A DNA stretch of 64,000 nt, taken from contig FOEZ01000023.1 of NCBI GenBank assembly GCA_900110595.1, positions 1 through 64,000 of the forward strand, in the 5' to 3' direction. The position numbers were made by a program, and so were the translations under genes. The notes below the pieces were generated by a model. That model was not told where the DNA came from. It did no database searches and was given only the letters and a program-made list of their open reading frames with translations. This DNA is from Arthrobacter sp. OV608. GTDB taxonomy: Bacteria; Actinomycetota; Actinomycetes; Actinomycetales; Micrococcaceae. Shown here piece by piece: positions 14,286-23,418 of this stretch (position 1 is its first letter; every line of letters begins with the position of its first letter).

Positions 14286-16631
14286 TTAGCTGTTGGCGTG
14301 CACTACCGGGAGGCTCGCCGTCGGATGTCCGCTCGGGAACACCGTGGACTCCGGCACCGGAACCGGCGCGAGTCCCACCCGGACCGGTTCAGCGCCCACA
14401 GTCACCAACTGGCCGCGGACGTCCACGTCGAGCGGATCGCCTTCCTGGATGGCCAGGGTGAGCGCGCCGGCGTCGAGCTGGACCCGCAGCAGCCGGCCGC
14501 GGATCTTGAGGTGGAAAGTGAGCCCCTCCCACTCGGCAGGCAGCCGCGGATCGAAGAACGGAACAGGGCCCTGGTCCCGCAGGCCGGCAAAGCCGCAGAC
14601 CAGCGAGCTCCACACCCCGCCGGTGGAAGCGATGTGCACGCCGTCGATGGTGTTGCCATGCGTATCATCCAGGTCGATGAACACCGCGTTGGTGAAGTGT
14701 TCCAGCGCTTCGCGCGAGTATCCCACTTCGGCGGCCATGATGCCCTGCACGCAGGCGGAAAGCGTTGAGTCTCCGGTGGTCAGCGGATCGTAGAAGTCGA
14801 AGGCCCGGTGCTTTTCCTCGGCGGTGAAATCCTGCCACTGCAGGAACATGGCCAGGACGGTGTCGGCCTGCTTCAGGACCTGGTGGCGGTAGATGACCAG
14901 CGGGTGGAAGTGCAGGAGCAGCGGGTACTTGGACCGGGGCGTGGTCCAGTCCCAGGACTCCAGGGTCATAAAGTCGTTGTCCTGCGAATACACCTGCATG
15001 CGCTCATCAAACGGCAGCTGCATCCGGTTCGCTGCTGCCTCCCACAGCTGCCGCTCTTCCTGGCTGATGCCGGCGTGCCGCAGGGCAGCGGCGGCGCGCA
15101 GGTTAAAGCGGGCCATGACATTGGTGTAGAGGTTGTCATTGACCACTGCCGTGTACTCGTCAGGACCCGTGACGCCGTGGATGTGGAACATGCCGTCTTT
15201 GCCGAAGAAGCCCAGTGAAATCCACATCCGGGCCGTCTCGATCAACAGGTCGGCACCGATGCTGTCACGGAACGCCACGTCCCCCGTGGCCCAGACGAAC
15301 CGGTTGGTGGCGAAGGCGATGGCGGCGGCGATGTGGAACTGGGCCGTGCCGGCGGCGTAATACGCACTGGCCTCAAGCCCGTTGATGGTGCGCCACGGGA
15401 ACAACGCGCCTTCCACGCTCAGTTCCTTGGCCCGGATCTTGGCTTCAGGGAGCATGGCGTGGCGGAACTCCAGGACCCGGCGGGCGCCAACGGGGTTGGT
15501 GTAGGTCAGGTACGGCAGGAGGTACACCTCCTGGTCCCAGAAATAGTGGCCCTCGTAACCGGAGCCCGTAACGCCTTTCGCGGGGATCCCGGCCACGTCC
15601 GCGCGTGCCGTTGCCTGGGCCAGCTGGAACAGGTTCCAGCGGATGGCCTGCTGGAGTTCCGGCGTACCGCCGGACACCACGATGTCCGAGGTGGACCAGT
15701 GCTCGCGGTAGTGCGCCTCGCTTTCGGCGAAGATGTCAGCAACCGGCTTCAGGCCAGCTTCTGCGACGGCGGCAGCATCAATGGAGGGGTCCTGGATTCC
15801 GGCGCCCGCGGCGTAGCTGACGGTCTTTTCCAGGCGGAACGGCTCATCCGGGCCCACTGCCAGCACATAGCGGACGCTGCTGTCGTCCTGGTCCACGAGG
15901 GTATCGAACGGCTGGTGGCCCGCCGAGGTCCAGTGGTCCACCGCGACGCCCACCCGCTGCTTGGATTCGGCTGCTTCCCAGGCAAGGCGGAGCGAGCCGT
16001 CGCCACCATCGAGGCGCAGCGGCAGCAGCACGCGTCCGGCGTGGCGGCCTGCCCGGCGGGGGTCATGGACCGAGTGGTCCTCCACGGGCTGGTCCTGGCG
16101 GTTGATCACCGAGGACGTGACGTCCACGGAGATCTCGCGGTCGGTGGCCACCTCGAGTGAAATGCCGAGGGCGCCGCGGGTTGCGAAGCCGACGGCGCGG
16201 CGTTCCGTGGTGGTGACGGCGGCCCCGGAGCGGCACTGCCAGGTGATGCGGCATTCGTAGACTCCGGTAGCGAAGTCAACGGAACGGCGGTAGTCCAGGA
16301 CCTCGGATTCGGCCAGGGTGAGGGACTCGCCGTCGATGACCACGGTGAAGTTGTTGGCGTCCGGGATGTACAGGATGCGTTGGCCGGTCCTGGCAAAGCC
16401 GAAGGCGTTTTCGGCGTGCTTGATGTCCCAGATCTCGTGCAATCCGTTAATGAAGCTGCCCGGCAGGTCGGAGTCTGCCGCCGCCCAGTGGGCGCCGCGG
16501 ATTCCAAGGTGCCCGTTGCCGAGGGCAAAGAGGGTTTCCAGGGTGCCTTCGACGCCCGGCTCGTGGCGTGTTTCGACGAGTTGCCAGGGGGTGTTGGGGA
16601 ACCGCTCGCGGTCTGCGGAGATGATAGCCAT
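14286..16631 (-). CDS. Glycoside hydrolase family 65 disaccharide phosphorylase
   Basis: A 781-residue GH65 protein (maltose/trehalose/kojibiose phosphorylase type). The N-terminal beta-sandwich carries the LFALGNGHLGIRG motif (about 34-46); the (alpha/alpha)6 barrel contains GYEGHYFWDQEVYLLPYL near residue 370, the general-acid Glu in HGVTGPDEYT near residue 490 and the phosphate-binding segment HIASTGGVWSSLVCGFAGL near residue 675. The lack of a signal peptide fits a cytoplasmic phosphorylase giving beta-glucose-1-phosphate plus a sugar. Sugar specificity is not readable. It lies 138 bases after the beta-phosphoglucomutase gene, an order also known from mycobacteria (Rv3400-Rv3401). AAGGAC precedes the ATG. 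Confidence 0.92.
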   Translation of the reverse strand: MAIISADRERFPNTPWQLVETRHEPGVEGTLETLFALGNGHLGIRGAHWAAADSDLPGSFINGLHEIWDIKHAENAFGFARTGQRILYIPDANNFTVVIDGESLTLAESEVLDYRRSVDFATGVYECRITWQCRSGAAVTTTERRAVGFATRGALGISLEVATDREISVDVTSSVINRQDQPVEDHSVHDPRRAGRHAGRVLLPLRLDGGDGSLRLAWEAAESKQRVGVAVDHWTSAGHQPFDTLVDQDDSSVRYVLAVGPDEPFRLEKTVSYAAGAGIQDPSIDAAAVAEAGLKPVADIFAESEAHYREHWSTSDIVVSGGTPELQQAIRWNLFQLAQATARADVAGIPAKGVTGSGYEGHYFWDQEVYLLPYLTYTNPVGARRVLEFRHAMLPEAKIRAKELSVEGALFPWRTINGLEASAYYAAGTAQFHIAAAIAFATNRFVWATGDVAFRDSIGADLLIETARMWISLGFFGKDGMFHIHGVTGPDEYTAVVNDNLYTNVMARFNLRAAAALRHAGISQEERQLWEAAANRMQLPFDERMQVYSQDNDFMTLESWDWTTPRSKYPLLLHFHPLVIYRHQVLKQADTVLAMFLQWQDFTAEEKHRAFDFYDPLTTGDSTLSACVQGIMAAEVGYSREALEHFTNAVFIDLDDTHGNTIDGVHIASTGGVWSSLVCGFAGLRDQGPVPFFDPRLPAEWEGLTFHLKIRGRLLRVQLDAGALTLAIQEGDPLDVDVRGQLVTVGAEPVRVGLAPVPVPESTVFPSGHPTASLPVVHANS

Positions 16632-16769
16632 GGTGTTGGGGTCCTTAGGCGGGTGCTGGGGCAGCTGTCGTTGGCCTGGGGCGGGCTCGGCAGCTTGGGT
16701 GCTGCTACTGCGTGCTTAAGTAGTTCGTTGGGTCCGGGTGCCGGGATGGGGGAACCGGCTGGGCCCTGG

Positions 16770-17519
16770 TCAGAGGAGTTCGTCGAGGTCGTTGACCACC
16801 ACGGTCGCTCCGGCGTCCAGCAGGGTTTGCCGTCCCGCGCCGCGGTCCACACCGATGACCGAGTGGAACGAACCGGCCTCTCCGGCCTGGACACCGGAGA
16901 CGGCGTCCTCCACCACTACGCATTCCTCACTGGGCAGGCCCAGCAGCTGGGCGGCGTACTGGTAGGTGGCGGGGCTGGGTTTGCCCGGCAGGCCTTCCCC
17001 GGCCGCCACCACGCCGTCCACAACTACACGGAAGTGGTGGCTGAGGCCGGCCGCTTCCAGGACTGCTGGCGCGTTCCGTGAGGAGGAAACGACGGCGACC
17101 TTCAGTCCGCGCTCCAGCACGGCTTCCAGGAAGCGAACGGAGCCTTCGAACGGTTCCACGCCCGTGCTGACAATGTCGTTGAAAATCCGGTTCTTGCGGT
17201 TGCCCAGGCCCTGCACAGTGGTGTTGGCGGGGTCGTCATCTGTGGGGCCTTCGGGAAGGACTATCCCGCGTGAAGCCAGGAAATCGCGGACGCCGTCAAA
17301 CCGCGGCTTGCCGTCGATGTGGTCGAAGTAGTCGCTCTCGCTGTAGCCCGTGACCTCCGGCCGGGAGGAGAGGTAGCTTTCGAACAACTCCTGCCATGCC
17401 TGTTCATGCACCGTTGCGGTGGGGGTCAGCACGCCGTCCAGGTCAAAGAGGATGGCCGAGGCGCCCGTCCAGGCGGTGAGGCTGTTGACGGGATGGTCTG
17501 TGGCGGTGTTTTCAGTCAT
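16770..17519 (-). CDS. pgmB: HAD-family beta-phosphoglucomutase
   Basis: A 249-residue HAD hydrolase of the beta-phosphoglucomutase group. Motif I AILFDLDGVLTP (nucleophile Asp about 25, acid Asp about 27), motif II VAVVSSSRNA with the Ser, a Lys in GLPGKPSP, and motif IV CVVVEDAVSGVQAGEAG are all present; the helical cap lies between motifs I and II. It would convert beta-glucose-1-phosphate, made by the GH65 phosphorylase downstream, to glucose-6-phosphate. AAAGGAC precedes the ATG at 17519. The promoter with a LacI-type operator lies about 370 bases upstream. Confidence 0.9.
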   Translation of the reverse strand: MTENTATDHPVNSLTAWTGASAILFDLDGVLTPTATVHEQAWQELFESYLSSRPEVTGYSESDYFDHIDGKPRFDGVRDFLASRGIVLPEGPTDDDPANTTVQGLGNRKNRIFNDIVSTGVEPFEGSVRFLEAVLERGLKVAVVSSSRNAPAVLEAAGLSHHFRVVVDGVVAAGEGLPGKPSPATYQYAAQLLGLPSEECVVVEDAVSGVQAGEAGSFHSVIGVDRGAGRQTLLDAGATVVVNDLDELL

Positions 17520-17978
17520 GGGTGGTGCGGTGTCCTTTCAGACGGCGGGCAGCCTCGAAGGCGGGGTTGCTTCTGGGGTGTGGTGGCTTCGGTGCCCGGA
17601 TCATCTGCAGAGTCGGCGGGCCTGCCGGCGTTACATGCGCAGCGGTGGTGTCCCAACTGCTGTCCCGGTTGTCCCTGTTGTCATCCCGCCGGGGAGCCTT
17701 GCCGGCGCCCTGCTGATCCATCTGTTCCTACCATCATGGGCCTGTTTCGGGCCGCCGGACAAGCCGGCCGGACGTCCGGCGCTGCCGCAGCAGCCACCAA
17801 TGATGCGCCTGAACGGGCTGCCGCAAAGCATCCGCACCGCACCACCTTCCGTGTCTGCCCAGTTCACGGCCGCGCACGCGGCCGAAGACGAGTGTAAGCG
17901 CTTACAAATTTGGCTGGCAACTGTTTTTTCTTCAGCCCTCTTTGTGACGCAAGTCTCGCTATGTCGGTCCCGGAAGTG
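17520..17978. other. 459-bp region upstream of the pgmB-GH65 operon
   Basis: No convincing gene. Two short minus-strand frames exist (about 17512-17721 and 17631-17867), but their composition is not protein-like. The region holds a probable long 5' leader and, at 17891-17920, a promoter with a 14-bp operator. The T-run at 17924-17929 lies beyond the promoter. Confidence 0.5.
17891..17920 (-). promoter_or_regulatory. Promoter with LacI-type operator for pgmB-GH65
   Basis: On the minus strand, TTGCCA (17915-17920), 18-base spacer, TACACT (17891-17896). The perfect palindrome TGTAAGCGCTTACA (17893-17906), with a central CG pair as in LacI-family operators, covers the -10 and part of the spacer, so binding would block transcription. 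Confidence 0.65.
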
Positions 17979-18617
17979 CTAAGAGCCGGAGGAACCGCCG
18001 GGGCGGAGCACGTAGTGGCGGAGGAAGGCGCTGACATCCACCATTTCCGTTTTAGACATGGCGTGGCCCATACCCGGATAGGTCCTGGCGGTGAGAAGCG
18101 TGTTCGCCTGGAGCCACTCCTCGGTGTACGCCACCGCGTCGTCGTTGATCACCAGGTCCGCCTTATCCCGCCCCCAGAAGAAGGGCGGCGGGGCATCAAA
18201 GGACTCGGTGAGCGAGAGGAGTTCGTTTTCGAGAACAAAGCCGGACAGGCCCACAACGGCAGGGTAGTCCTTGGGATGAAGGCGCAGCAGGGTGCTGGCC
18301 ATGGCCATGCCTTGGGAATAGCCGAGCAGGCTGACGCTGGTGTGCTCGCCCTTGACGCTGTTAATCCAGGTTTGGACGGCATTGGCTGCCTTGATCACGT
18401 CAGCGAAGTCGTTAGCCAGGAAGTAGTCCAGCAGGAACCAGCCGTAATGGTCGCCAATGTTCATGGGAGCCCGGAGTGCTGCGCACGTGAATTCGGCCGG
18501 CAGATACTCAAACAGCCGGACCATCCGGGACTCGTCGGTGCCGTAGCCGTGCATCATCACCAGCAACGGAGTGCCCGCCCGCTCGCCCTCCGGCTTTGAC
18601 CACACCACTGTTTCCAT
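17979..18617 (-). CDS. Phospholipase/carboxylesterase-type alpha/beta hydrolase
   Basis: A 212-residue alpha/beta hydrolase of the phospholipase/carboxylesterase (YpfH-like) family. The oxyanion region LLVMMHGYGTDES is near residue 20, the nucleophile elbow LLGYSQGMAMAS near residue 98-109, and the catalytic His lies in YPGMGHAMS near residue 185; an Asp in the INDD segment may complete the triad. No signal peptide, so a cytoplasmic esterase. The start ATG at 18617 follows a TAGGCT box by exactly six bases. Monocistronic; substrate unknown. Confidence 0.85.
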   Translation of the reverse strand: METVVWSKPEGERAGTPLLVMMHGYGTDESRMVRLFEYLPAEFTCAALRAPMNIGDHYGWFLLDYFLANDFADVIKAANAVQTWINSVKGEHTSVSLLGYSQGMAMASTLLRLHPKDYPAVVGLSGFVLENELLSLTESFDAPPPFFWGRDKADLVINDDAVAYTEEWLQANTLLTARTYPGMGHAMSKTEMVDVSAFLRHYVLRPGGSSGS

Positions 18618-18623
18618 CGGACC

Positions 18624-18629
18624 AGCCTA
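18624..18629 (-). promoter_or_regulatory. -10 box of leaderless esterase transcript
   Basis: TAGGCT on the minus strand, six bases before the ATG at 18617. Confidence 0.5.
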
Positions 18630-18865
18630 GCGAGGCGGAATGGCAAGCAGCCTGAAGCCGTGCCGCACCGGCGGAGCGAAGCTGTTAAGCGGCATGCGGC
18701 AGCCGTCCATCCATCCAAAGTGGACCGGCCGGTCATACCAAGGGCGCCAGGGACAGGAGAAGGGCCCGGAAAGGCAACGGGAATCACACCAGCACCAACC
18801 GCATCAGCGCCGAAAGCCCCGTTCGAACCATTGAATACCGCTCCACGGAGCTGTAGCGTGACGCT

Positions 18866-18887
18866 TGACAGCATGCTTAGCAATTCC
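18866..18887 (+). promoter_or_regulatory. Stress-motif site upstream of DUF6458 gene
   Basis: TGACAGCATGCTTAGCAATT; the central GCATGC (18871-18876) is 57.5 bases before the ATG at 18931. TAGCAA after it could be the -10. Confidence 0.5.
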
Positions 18888-18930
18888 CGCGGGGCCAGGA
18901 AAGTGCCCCCACTCACAACAGGAGCACCAT

Positions 18931-19188
18931 ATGAGAATCGGATCCTCCATCTTCCTCATCGCCCTCGGCGCCATTCTCGCCTGGGCGGTTGCTCCCGGCC
19001 TTATCCCCTTTGTGGATCAGGTGCTCATCGGCTACATCCTGATGGTGGTGGGTGTGATCGGACTCATCGCTTCGCTGATCCTGGCCTCCCCCGGCCGCAG
19101 CCGCCGCGTCAGCGAATCGCGCTCGGTAGTGGATCCGAATACGGGCGAGCGCATCACCAGGAACGAAAGCCGGGACGGCGGTCTCTAA
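18931..19188 (+). CDS. DUF6458 family small membrane protein
   Basis: An 85-residue protein with two membrane helices (GSSIFLIALGAILAWAVAPGL, about 4-24, quoted in part; VLIGYILMVVGVIGLIASLIL, about 31-51) and a polar Arg/Ser-rich C-terminus. It fits the actinobacterial DUF6458 family, whose role is unknown. The ATG at 18931 has GGAG seven bases upstream; an upstream in-frame start lacks one. It shares its upstream palindrome with dps and other small genes, suggesting stress control. A strong terminator follows. Confidence 0.85.
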   Translation: MRIGSSIFLIALGAILAWAVAPGLIPFVDQVLIGYILMVVGVIGLIASLILASPGRSRRVSESRSVVDPNTGERITRNESRDGGL

Positions 19189-19216
19189 CCAGCCCCCAAC
19201 ACGTACAACCCGGGAA

Positions 19217-19260
19217 GCCGGGCGGAACCACTGCGAACTGGTCCCGCCCGGCATTTTTGT
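19217..19260 (+). terminator. Rho-independent terminator after DUF6458 gene
   Basis: GCCGGGCGGAACCA (19217-19230) pairs with TGGTCCCGCCCGGC (19239-19252) with one mismatch, followed by ATTTTTGT. Confidence 0.85.
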
Positions 19261-19344
19261 TTCCCCAAAACGGTTCGCATCCCCTGGGGAGCCTTCGGCC
19301 GAGGGCCTTTCGGCTTCCAACCTTGGGCCTGGATTTTGTTTCAT

Positions 19345-19383
19345 GTTGGTTTCCATTGACAAACCAACAGAAGCAAAGATAAA
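19345..19383 (+). promoter_or_regulatory. Candidate fru operon promoter and operator
   Basis: GTTGGTTT (19345-19352) and AAACCAAC (19361-19368) form a perfect inverted repeat around eight bases that include TTGACA (19356-19361), a consensus -35. GATAAA (19378-19383) is a possible -10 with a 16-base spacer. The overlap suggests autoregulation by the DeoR-type regulator. Confidence 0.5.
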
Positions 19384-19447
19384 GTCAAGTAACTCAACAT
19401 CATGTGATGCCAGTCACTGACAGCAAGCCTTACGCAACGGAGGGTAC

Positions 19448-20254
19448 GTGTTCGCCGAGGAGCGCCAGCAACAGATTGCCGAGCTTGTAGCCGGCACCGG
19501 CCGGGTCAGCGTGACCCACCTGGCCGAGCGCTTCCGCATCACCACCGAAACCGTCCGCCGCGATCTCGCCACCCTCGAAAACGCAGGTACCGTCCGGCGT
19601 GTACACGGTGGCGCCGTGGCCGCGGACCGGTTCAGCACCACCGAGGAAAGCGTCACCGAACGGGCCATCCAGCGGCCGGACCAGAAGATCCGCATCGCCG
19701 AAGCCGCCCTGGCCCTCATCCCCCGGACCTCCCCCGGCAGCGTCCTGATCGACGGCGGAACCACCACCGAAGTACTGGCAGACCTGCTCGCCAGGCGTAC
19801 CGCCGTCGAACCTTCCGACGGAACAGGACCCAGGGCCGATCTGGTGGCCGTCACGCACGCCCTTCCAATTGCCAGCAGGCTTTCCAGCATTCCCGGAATC
19901 GCCCTCGACATCCTGGGCGGACGCGTCCGCGGAATCACGCAGGTGGCCGTCGGCCAGTCAACCGTGGAAGCCGCCGGCAGGATCCGGCCGGATATCGCCT
20001 TCATCGGCACCAACGGCATCCACGCATCCTTTGGCCTCAGCACTCCCGACCCCGAGGAAGCCGCCGTCAAGGCAGCTTTCGTCCATTCGGCCCGCCGCAT
20101 CGTGGTGTTGGCCGACTCCTCCAAGCTGGACACGGAAACCCTGGTCCAGTTCGCCTCCCTGAAAGATCTGGACACCTTGATTACAGACAGCGAACCCGGC
20201 CCGGAACTCGCAGCCGCCCTTGAGGACGCCGGCGTGGACGTGGTGATCGCATGA
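19448..20254 (+). CDS. fruR: DeoR family regulator of the fructose operon
   Basis: A 268-residue DeoR-type repressor. The N-terminal winged helix-turn-helix (about 6-58) shows ERQQQIAELVAGTGRVSVTH and FRITTETVRRDLATLENAG; the C-terminal sugar-phosphate domain contains VLIDGGTTTEVLA and IAFIGTNGIH. It probably senses fructose-1-phosphate or a related phosphate and represses fruK-fruA-ptsH. The GTG start at 19448 follows ACGGAGGGTAC. Its stop overlaps the fruK start (ATGA), so it is the first gene of the operon. Confidence 0.9.
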   Translation: MFAEERQQQIAELVAGTGRVSVTHLAERFRITTETVRRDLATLENAGTVRRVHGGAVAADRFSTTEESVTERAIQRPDQKIRIAEAALALIPRTSPGSVLIDGGTTTEVLADLLARRTAVEPSDGTGPRADLVAVTHALPIASRLSSIPGIALDILGGRVRGITQVAVGQSTVEAAGRIRPDIAFIGTNGIHASFGLSTPDPEEAAVKAAFVHSARRIVVLADSSKLDTETLVQFASLKDLDTLITDSEPGPELAAALEDAGVDVVIA

Positions 20255-21270
20255 TCGTCACCTTCACGGCCAACCCGAGCCTGGACCGGACGGTGGCCCT
20301 TCCCGGCCCGCTCGAACGGGGCGAAGTGCAGCGCGCCGTCTCCGTCAGCCAGGAGTCCGGCGGCAAGGGCGTCAACGTCTCCCGCGCCCTGGTGGCCTCC
20401 GGCCTCGAATCCCTTGCGGTCCTCCCCGGCGCGGACAGCGATCCCGTCCTGGCCGGCCTGCGCGAAAGCGGGGTGCCTTTCGTTTCCCTGCCCATCGGTG
20501 AGCCCCTGCGAACCAACGTTGCGCTCACCGAACCCGGCGGCGTGACCACCAAGATCAACGAACCAGGCCCCTTGCTGGATGAAAACCAGCAGGAAGCACT
20601 GATCAAGCTGCTGGTGGAGAGCGCCCGCGGCGCCAGTTGGGTGGTCCTGGCCGGTTCGCTGCCTCCCGGATTCCCCGCCGACTTCTACGCCACGGCGGCG
20701 CGCCGGTTGCGCTCCGCCGCTGATGGAACCGCCCCGCAGATCGCGGTGGATTCCTCGGGCGCCCCTCTTGCCGCCGCCGTCTCCAGCGATAGTCCGTCCG
20801 GCGACGGCCTGGCGGGGGCGGGCACTGGTTCGGGAAAACCGGACCTCCTCAAACCCAACGCCGAAGAACTGGCTGAACTGGCTGCCGCAGCCGGTTTCGC
20901 TTCACCGGCCACCGCTGACGAACTGGAAGCGGACCCGGCTGCTGCCGCAGCAGCCGCCGCCGCCGTCGTACGCTCCGGTGTGGGTGCTGTGCTGGCAACT
21001 CTCGGATCCAAGGGAGCTGTCCTGGTAACGGCCGACGGCGCGTGGCTGGCCACGCACCCGCCGGTCGCCGCGGTCAGTACTGTCGGCGCGGGCGATTCAG
21101 CCCTTGCAGGCTACCTGCTCGCCCAAGGCCAGGGCGCCGCCCCGGCCGATTGCCTTCGTCAGGCGGTGGCCCACGGTGCCGCAGCCGCCTCCCTGCCGGG
21201 CTCCACGGTCCCGGCAGTTCACCAAACCACCCCGGATGCCGTAACCATCACGGCCCTTCGAAAGGATTGA
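20251..21270 (+). CDS. fruK: 1-phosphofructokinase
   Basis: A 339-residue PfkB-family kinase phosphorylating fructose-1-phosphate to fructose-1,6-bisphosphate. Family signatures: ESGGKGVNVSRALVASG near residue 30-46 and the C-terminal anion-hole motif STVGAGDSALAGYLLA near residue 276-291 with the catalytic Asp. It is longer than the usual ~310 residues because of Gly/Ser- and Ala-rich insertions around 180-250, including a run of nine alanines. Between fruR (4-base overlap) and fruA (two bases after its stop), which supports the specificity. Confidence 0.92.
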   Translation: MIVTFTANPSLDRTVALPGPLERGEVQRAVSVSQESGGKGVNVSRALVASGLESLAVLPGADSDPVLAGLRESGVPFVSLPIGEPLRTNVALTEPGGVTTKINEPGPLLDENQQEALIKLLVESARGASWVVLAGSLPPGFPADFYATAARRLRSAADGTAPQIAVDSSGAPLAAAVSSDSPSGDGLAGAGTGSGKPDLLKPNAEELAELAAAAGFASPATADELEADPAAAAAAAAAVVRSGVGAVLATLGSKGAVLVTADGAWLATHPPVAAVSTVGAGDSALAGYLLAQGQGAAPADCLRQAVAHGAAAASLPGSTVPAVHQTTPDAVTITALRKD

Positions 21271-21272
21271 CA

Positions 21273-23354
21273 GTGACCCAGCTCATCACCACGGAACTGG
21301 TCGAGCTCGACCAGAACCTGGGCAATTCCCCCGAGACGGTGATCCGGCACCTGGCAAGCAAAGTAGCTGCCACCGGACGCGCATCAGAAGTCGAAGGCCT
21401 CTTCGCCGATGCCTTCGCCCGCGAGCAGAAGACCGCCACGGGCATTCCCGGCGGCATAGCCATCCCGCACTGCCGCTCCGCGGCCGTCACCGAACCCACC
21501 CTGGCCATGGCACGCCTGGACCCCAAGGTGGACTTCGGCGCCAAGGACGGCCCGGCGGACCTGGTCTTCTTTATCGCAGCCCCGGACGGCGCGGACCAGG
21601 CGCACCTGAAGCTGCTCTCCAAGCTCGCCAGGTCCCTGATCAAAAAGGACTTCACCGCAGCACTGCGCAACGCCACCTCCCGCGAGGAGATCGTTGAGCT
21701 GGTGGACGGTGCGCTGGCTGACAAGCCTGCGGCACACGCCGCCGCGCCTGCAGCTGCTGCCGGTGTTGCAGCCGGCGCTGCCGCCAGCGCTTCGGCAGGT
21801 TCTTCTTCGGCGGGCTCGGTCTCGACCAGCTCAACCACCGGGGCTTCGGCAGCCCGGGGGCCCAAGCGCCTCGTTGCCGTGACCGCGTGCCCCACCGGCA
21901 TCGCCCACACCTACATGGCAGCCGACTCCCTCGTCCTGGCCGCACAGGAAGCCGGCGTTGACCTGCAGGTGGAGACCCAGGGTTCCTCCGGCGCCAAGCC
22001 GCTGGACCCCGCCGTCATCGCCGCCGCCGACGCCGTGATCTTCGCCGTGGACGTAGACGTACGCGGCAAGGAACGCTTCGCCGGCATGCCCGTCATCAAC
22101 GCACCTGTCAAGCGTGGCATCGACGAGCCGGCCAAGATGGTCCAGGAGGCCCTCGCCGCCGCCGACAACCCCAACGCCCGCCGTGTCCCGCACTTCGGGG
22201 CTGAAGAGCAGGCAGAGCACGATGCAGAGGAAAAGGGCGAGCACATCGGCCAGAAGCTCAAGCGCGCACTGCTCACCGGTGTCAGCTACATGATTCCGTT
22301 CGTCGCCGGCGGCGGGCTGCTGATCGCCCTGGGCTTCCTGCTGGGCGGATACAACATCACCAGCGTGGCTGACAAGGTAGTCCTGGCCAACAACTTCGGG
22401 AACCTGCCCGAGGGCGGCCTGGCCATTTACCTTGGCGCGGTCCTGTTCAAGATCGGTAACCTGTCCATGGGGTTCCTGGTCCCCGCACTGGCAGGCTACA
22501 TCGCCTACGCCATCGCTGACCGCCCCGGCATCGCCCCCGGCTTCGTCGCAGGTGCAGTATCCGGATTCATGGGCGCCGGGTTCCTCGGCGGCATCGTGGG
22601 CGGCCTGCTGGCCGGCTACATCGCGCACCTCATCGGCACCTGGCAGGTGCCCCGCTGGCTGCGCGGCCTGATGCCCGTGGTGATTATCCCGCTGCTCGCC
22701 TCCATCGTTGCCTCCGGCCTGATGTTCCTGGTACTCGGCGGACCCATCGCCGGCCTCACCAAAGCCCTCAACGCCTGGCTCACCGGCATGACCGGCGCCT
22801 CCGCCGTGGTCCTGGGCATCATCCTCGGCCTCATGATGTGCTTCGACCTTGGTGGACCCGTCAACAAGGTGGCCTACGCCTTCGCAGTGGCCGGTCTCAG
22901 TGCAGGCAGCGCCACCAACCAGGCGCCGTGGCAGATCATGGCGACCGTCATGGCCGCCGGCATGGTGCCCCCGCTGGCGATGGCCCTGGCCACCGTCCTG
23001 GACAAGAAGCTCTTCAGCCTGGCCGAGCGTGAAAACGGCAAGGCCGCCTGGCTGCTGGGTGCCTCCTTCATCTCCGAAGGCGCCATCCCGTTTGCTGCTG
23101 CAGATCCGCTGCGCGTGATTCCTGCCAGCATGGTGGGCGGCGCCCTCACCGGCGCGCTCTGCATGGCCTTCAACGTCACCTCGCAGGCACCCCATGGCGG
23201 CATCTTCGTGTTCTTCGCGATCGGCAACCTGCTGATGTTCGTCCTGTCCATCATCGCCGGAACCATCGTCAGCGCCCTGGCCGTAGTGGCCCTCAAGCGC
23301 TGGGCAGCCCCGAAGACCGCTGCTACGGTGGAGACCGTTCCAGCAACCGTCTGA
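21273..23354 (+). CDS. fruA: PTS fructose-specific EIIABC
   Basis: A 693-residue fused fructose permease. EIIA occupies residues 1-150 with the phospho-His in AIPHCRS (His66); a 45-residue Ala/Ser-rich linker follows; EIIB starts near 197 with the phospho-Cys in TACPTGIAHTYMAA (Cys206); EIIC (about 325-680) has the GVSYMIPFVAGGG motif and about nine membrane helices. It imports fructose as fructose-1-phosphate. The GTG start at 21273 lies two bases after the fruK stop with AAAGGA upstream; the reading frame is open further upstream only inside fruK. HPr is encoded next. Confidence 0.95.
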   Translation: MTQLITTELVELDQNLGNSPETVIRHLASKVAATGRASEVEGLFADAFAREQKTATGIPGGIAIPHCRSAAVTEPTLAMARLDPKVDFGAKDGPADLVFFIAAPDGADQAHLKLLSKLARSLIKKDFTAALRNATSREEIVELVDGALADKPAAHAAAPAAAAGVAAGAAASASAGSSSAGSVSTSSTTGASAARGPKRLVAVTACPTGIAHTYMAADSLVLAAQEAGVDLQVETQGSSGAKPLDPAVIAAADAVIFAVDVDVRGKERFAGMPVINAPVKRGIDEPAKMVQEALAAADNPNARRVPHFGAEEQAEHDAEEKGEHIGQKLKRALLTGVSYMIPFVAGGGLLIALGFLLGGYNITSVADKVVLANNFGNLPEGGLAIYLGAVLFKIGNLSMGFLVPALAGYIAYAIADRPGIAPGFVAGAVSGFMGAGFLGGIVGGLLAGYIAHLIGTWQVPRWLRGLMPVVIIPLLASIVASGLMFLVLGGPIAGLTKALNAWLTGMTGASAVVLGIILGLMMCFDLGGPVNKVAYAFAVAGLSAGSATNQAPWQIMATVMAAGMVPPLAMALATVLDKKLFSLAERENGKAAWLLGASFISEGAIPFAAADPLRVIPASMVGGALTGALCMAFNVTSQAPHGGIFVFFAIGNLLMFVLSIIAGTIVSALAVVALKRWAAPKTAATVETVPATV

Positions 23355-23418
23355 CCCTTCCCCACCCACTACCGCTACCCGGCGTCCAACCATCCCGCCG
23401 GAAGACAAAGGAGCAAAA

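Larger units (their letters stand above)
18618..18930. other. 313-bp divergent intergenic region
   Basis: Holds the leaderless -10 box of the esterase (18624-18629), the stress-motif palindrome upstream of the DUF6458 gene (18866-18887) and no recognisable gene. The sequence GTTCGAACC near 18822 resembles a tRNA T-loop but there is no tRNA around it. Confidence 0.5.

Noticed and set aside
13044..14768. 574-aa plus-strand frame overlapping the MFS and GH65 genes
   Set aside because: Arg/Gly/Pro-rich shadow frame crossing two convergent genes with no protein features.
17512..17867. Short minus-strand frames (69 and 78 aa) in the pgmB leader
   Set aside because: No ribosome site, Pro/Gly/Arg-rich composition and no recognisable pattern; kept as untranslated leader.
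18815..18840. GTTCGAACC resembling a tRNA T-loop or SOS box
   Set aside because: No flanking tRNA arms could be folded, and only part of a LexA-like dyad is present.
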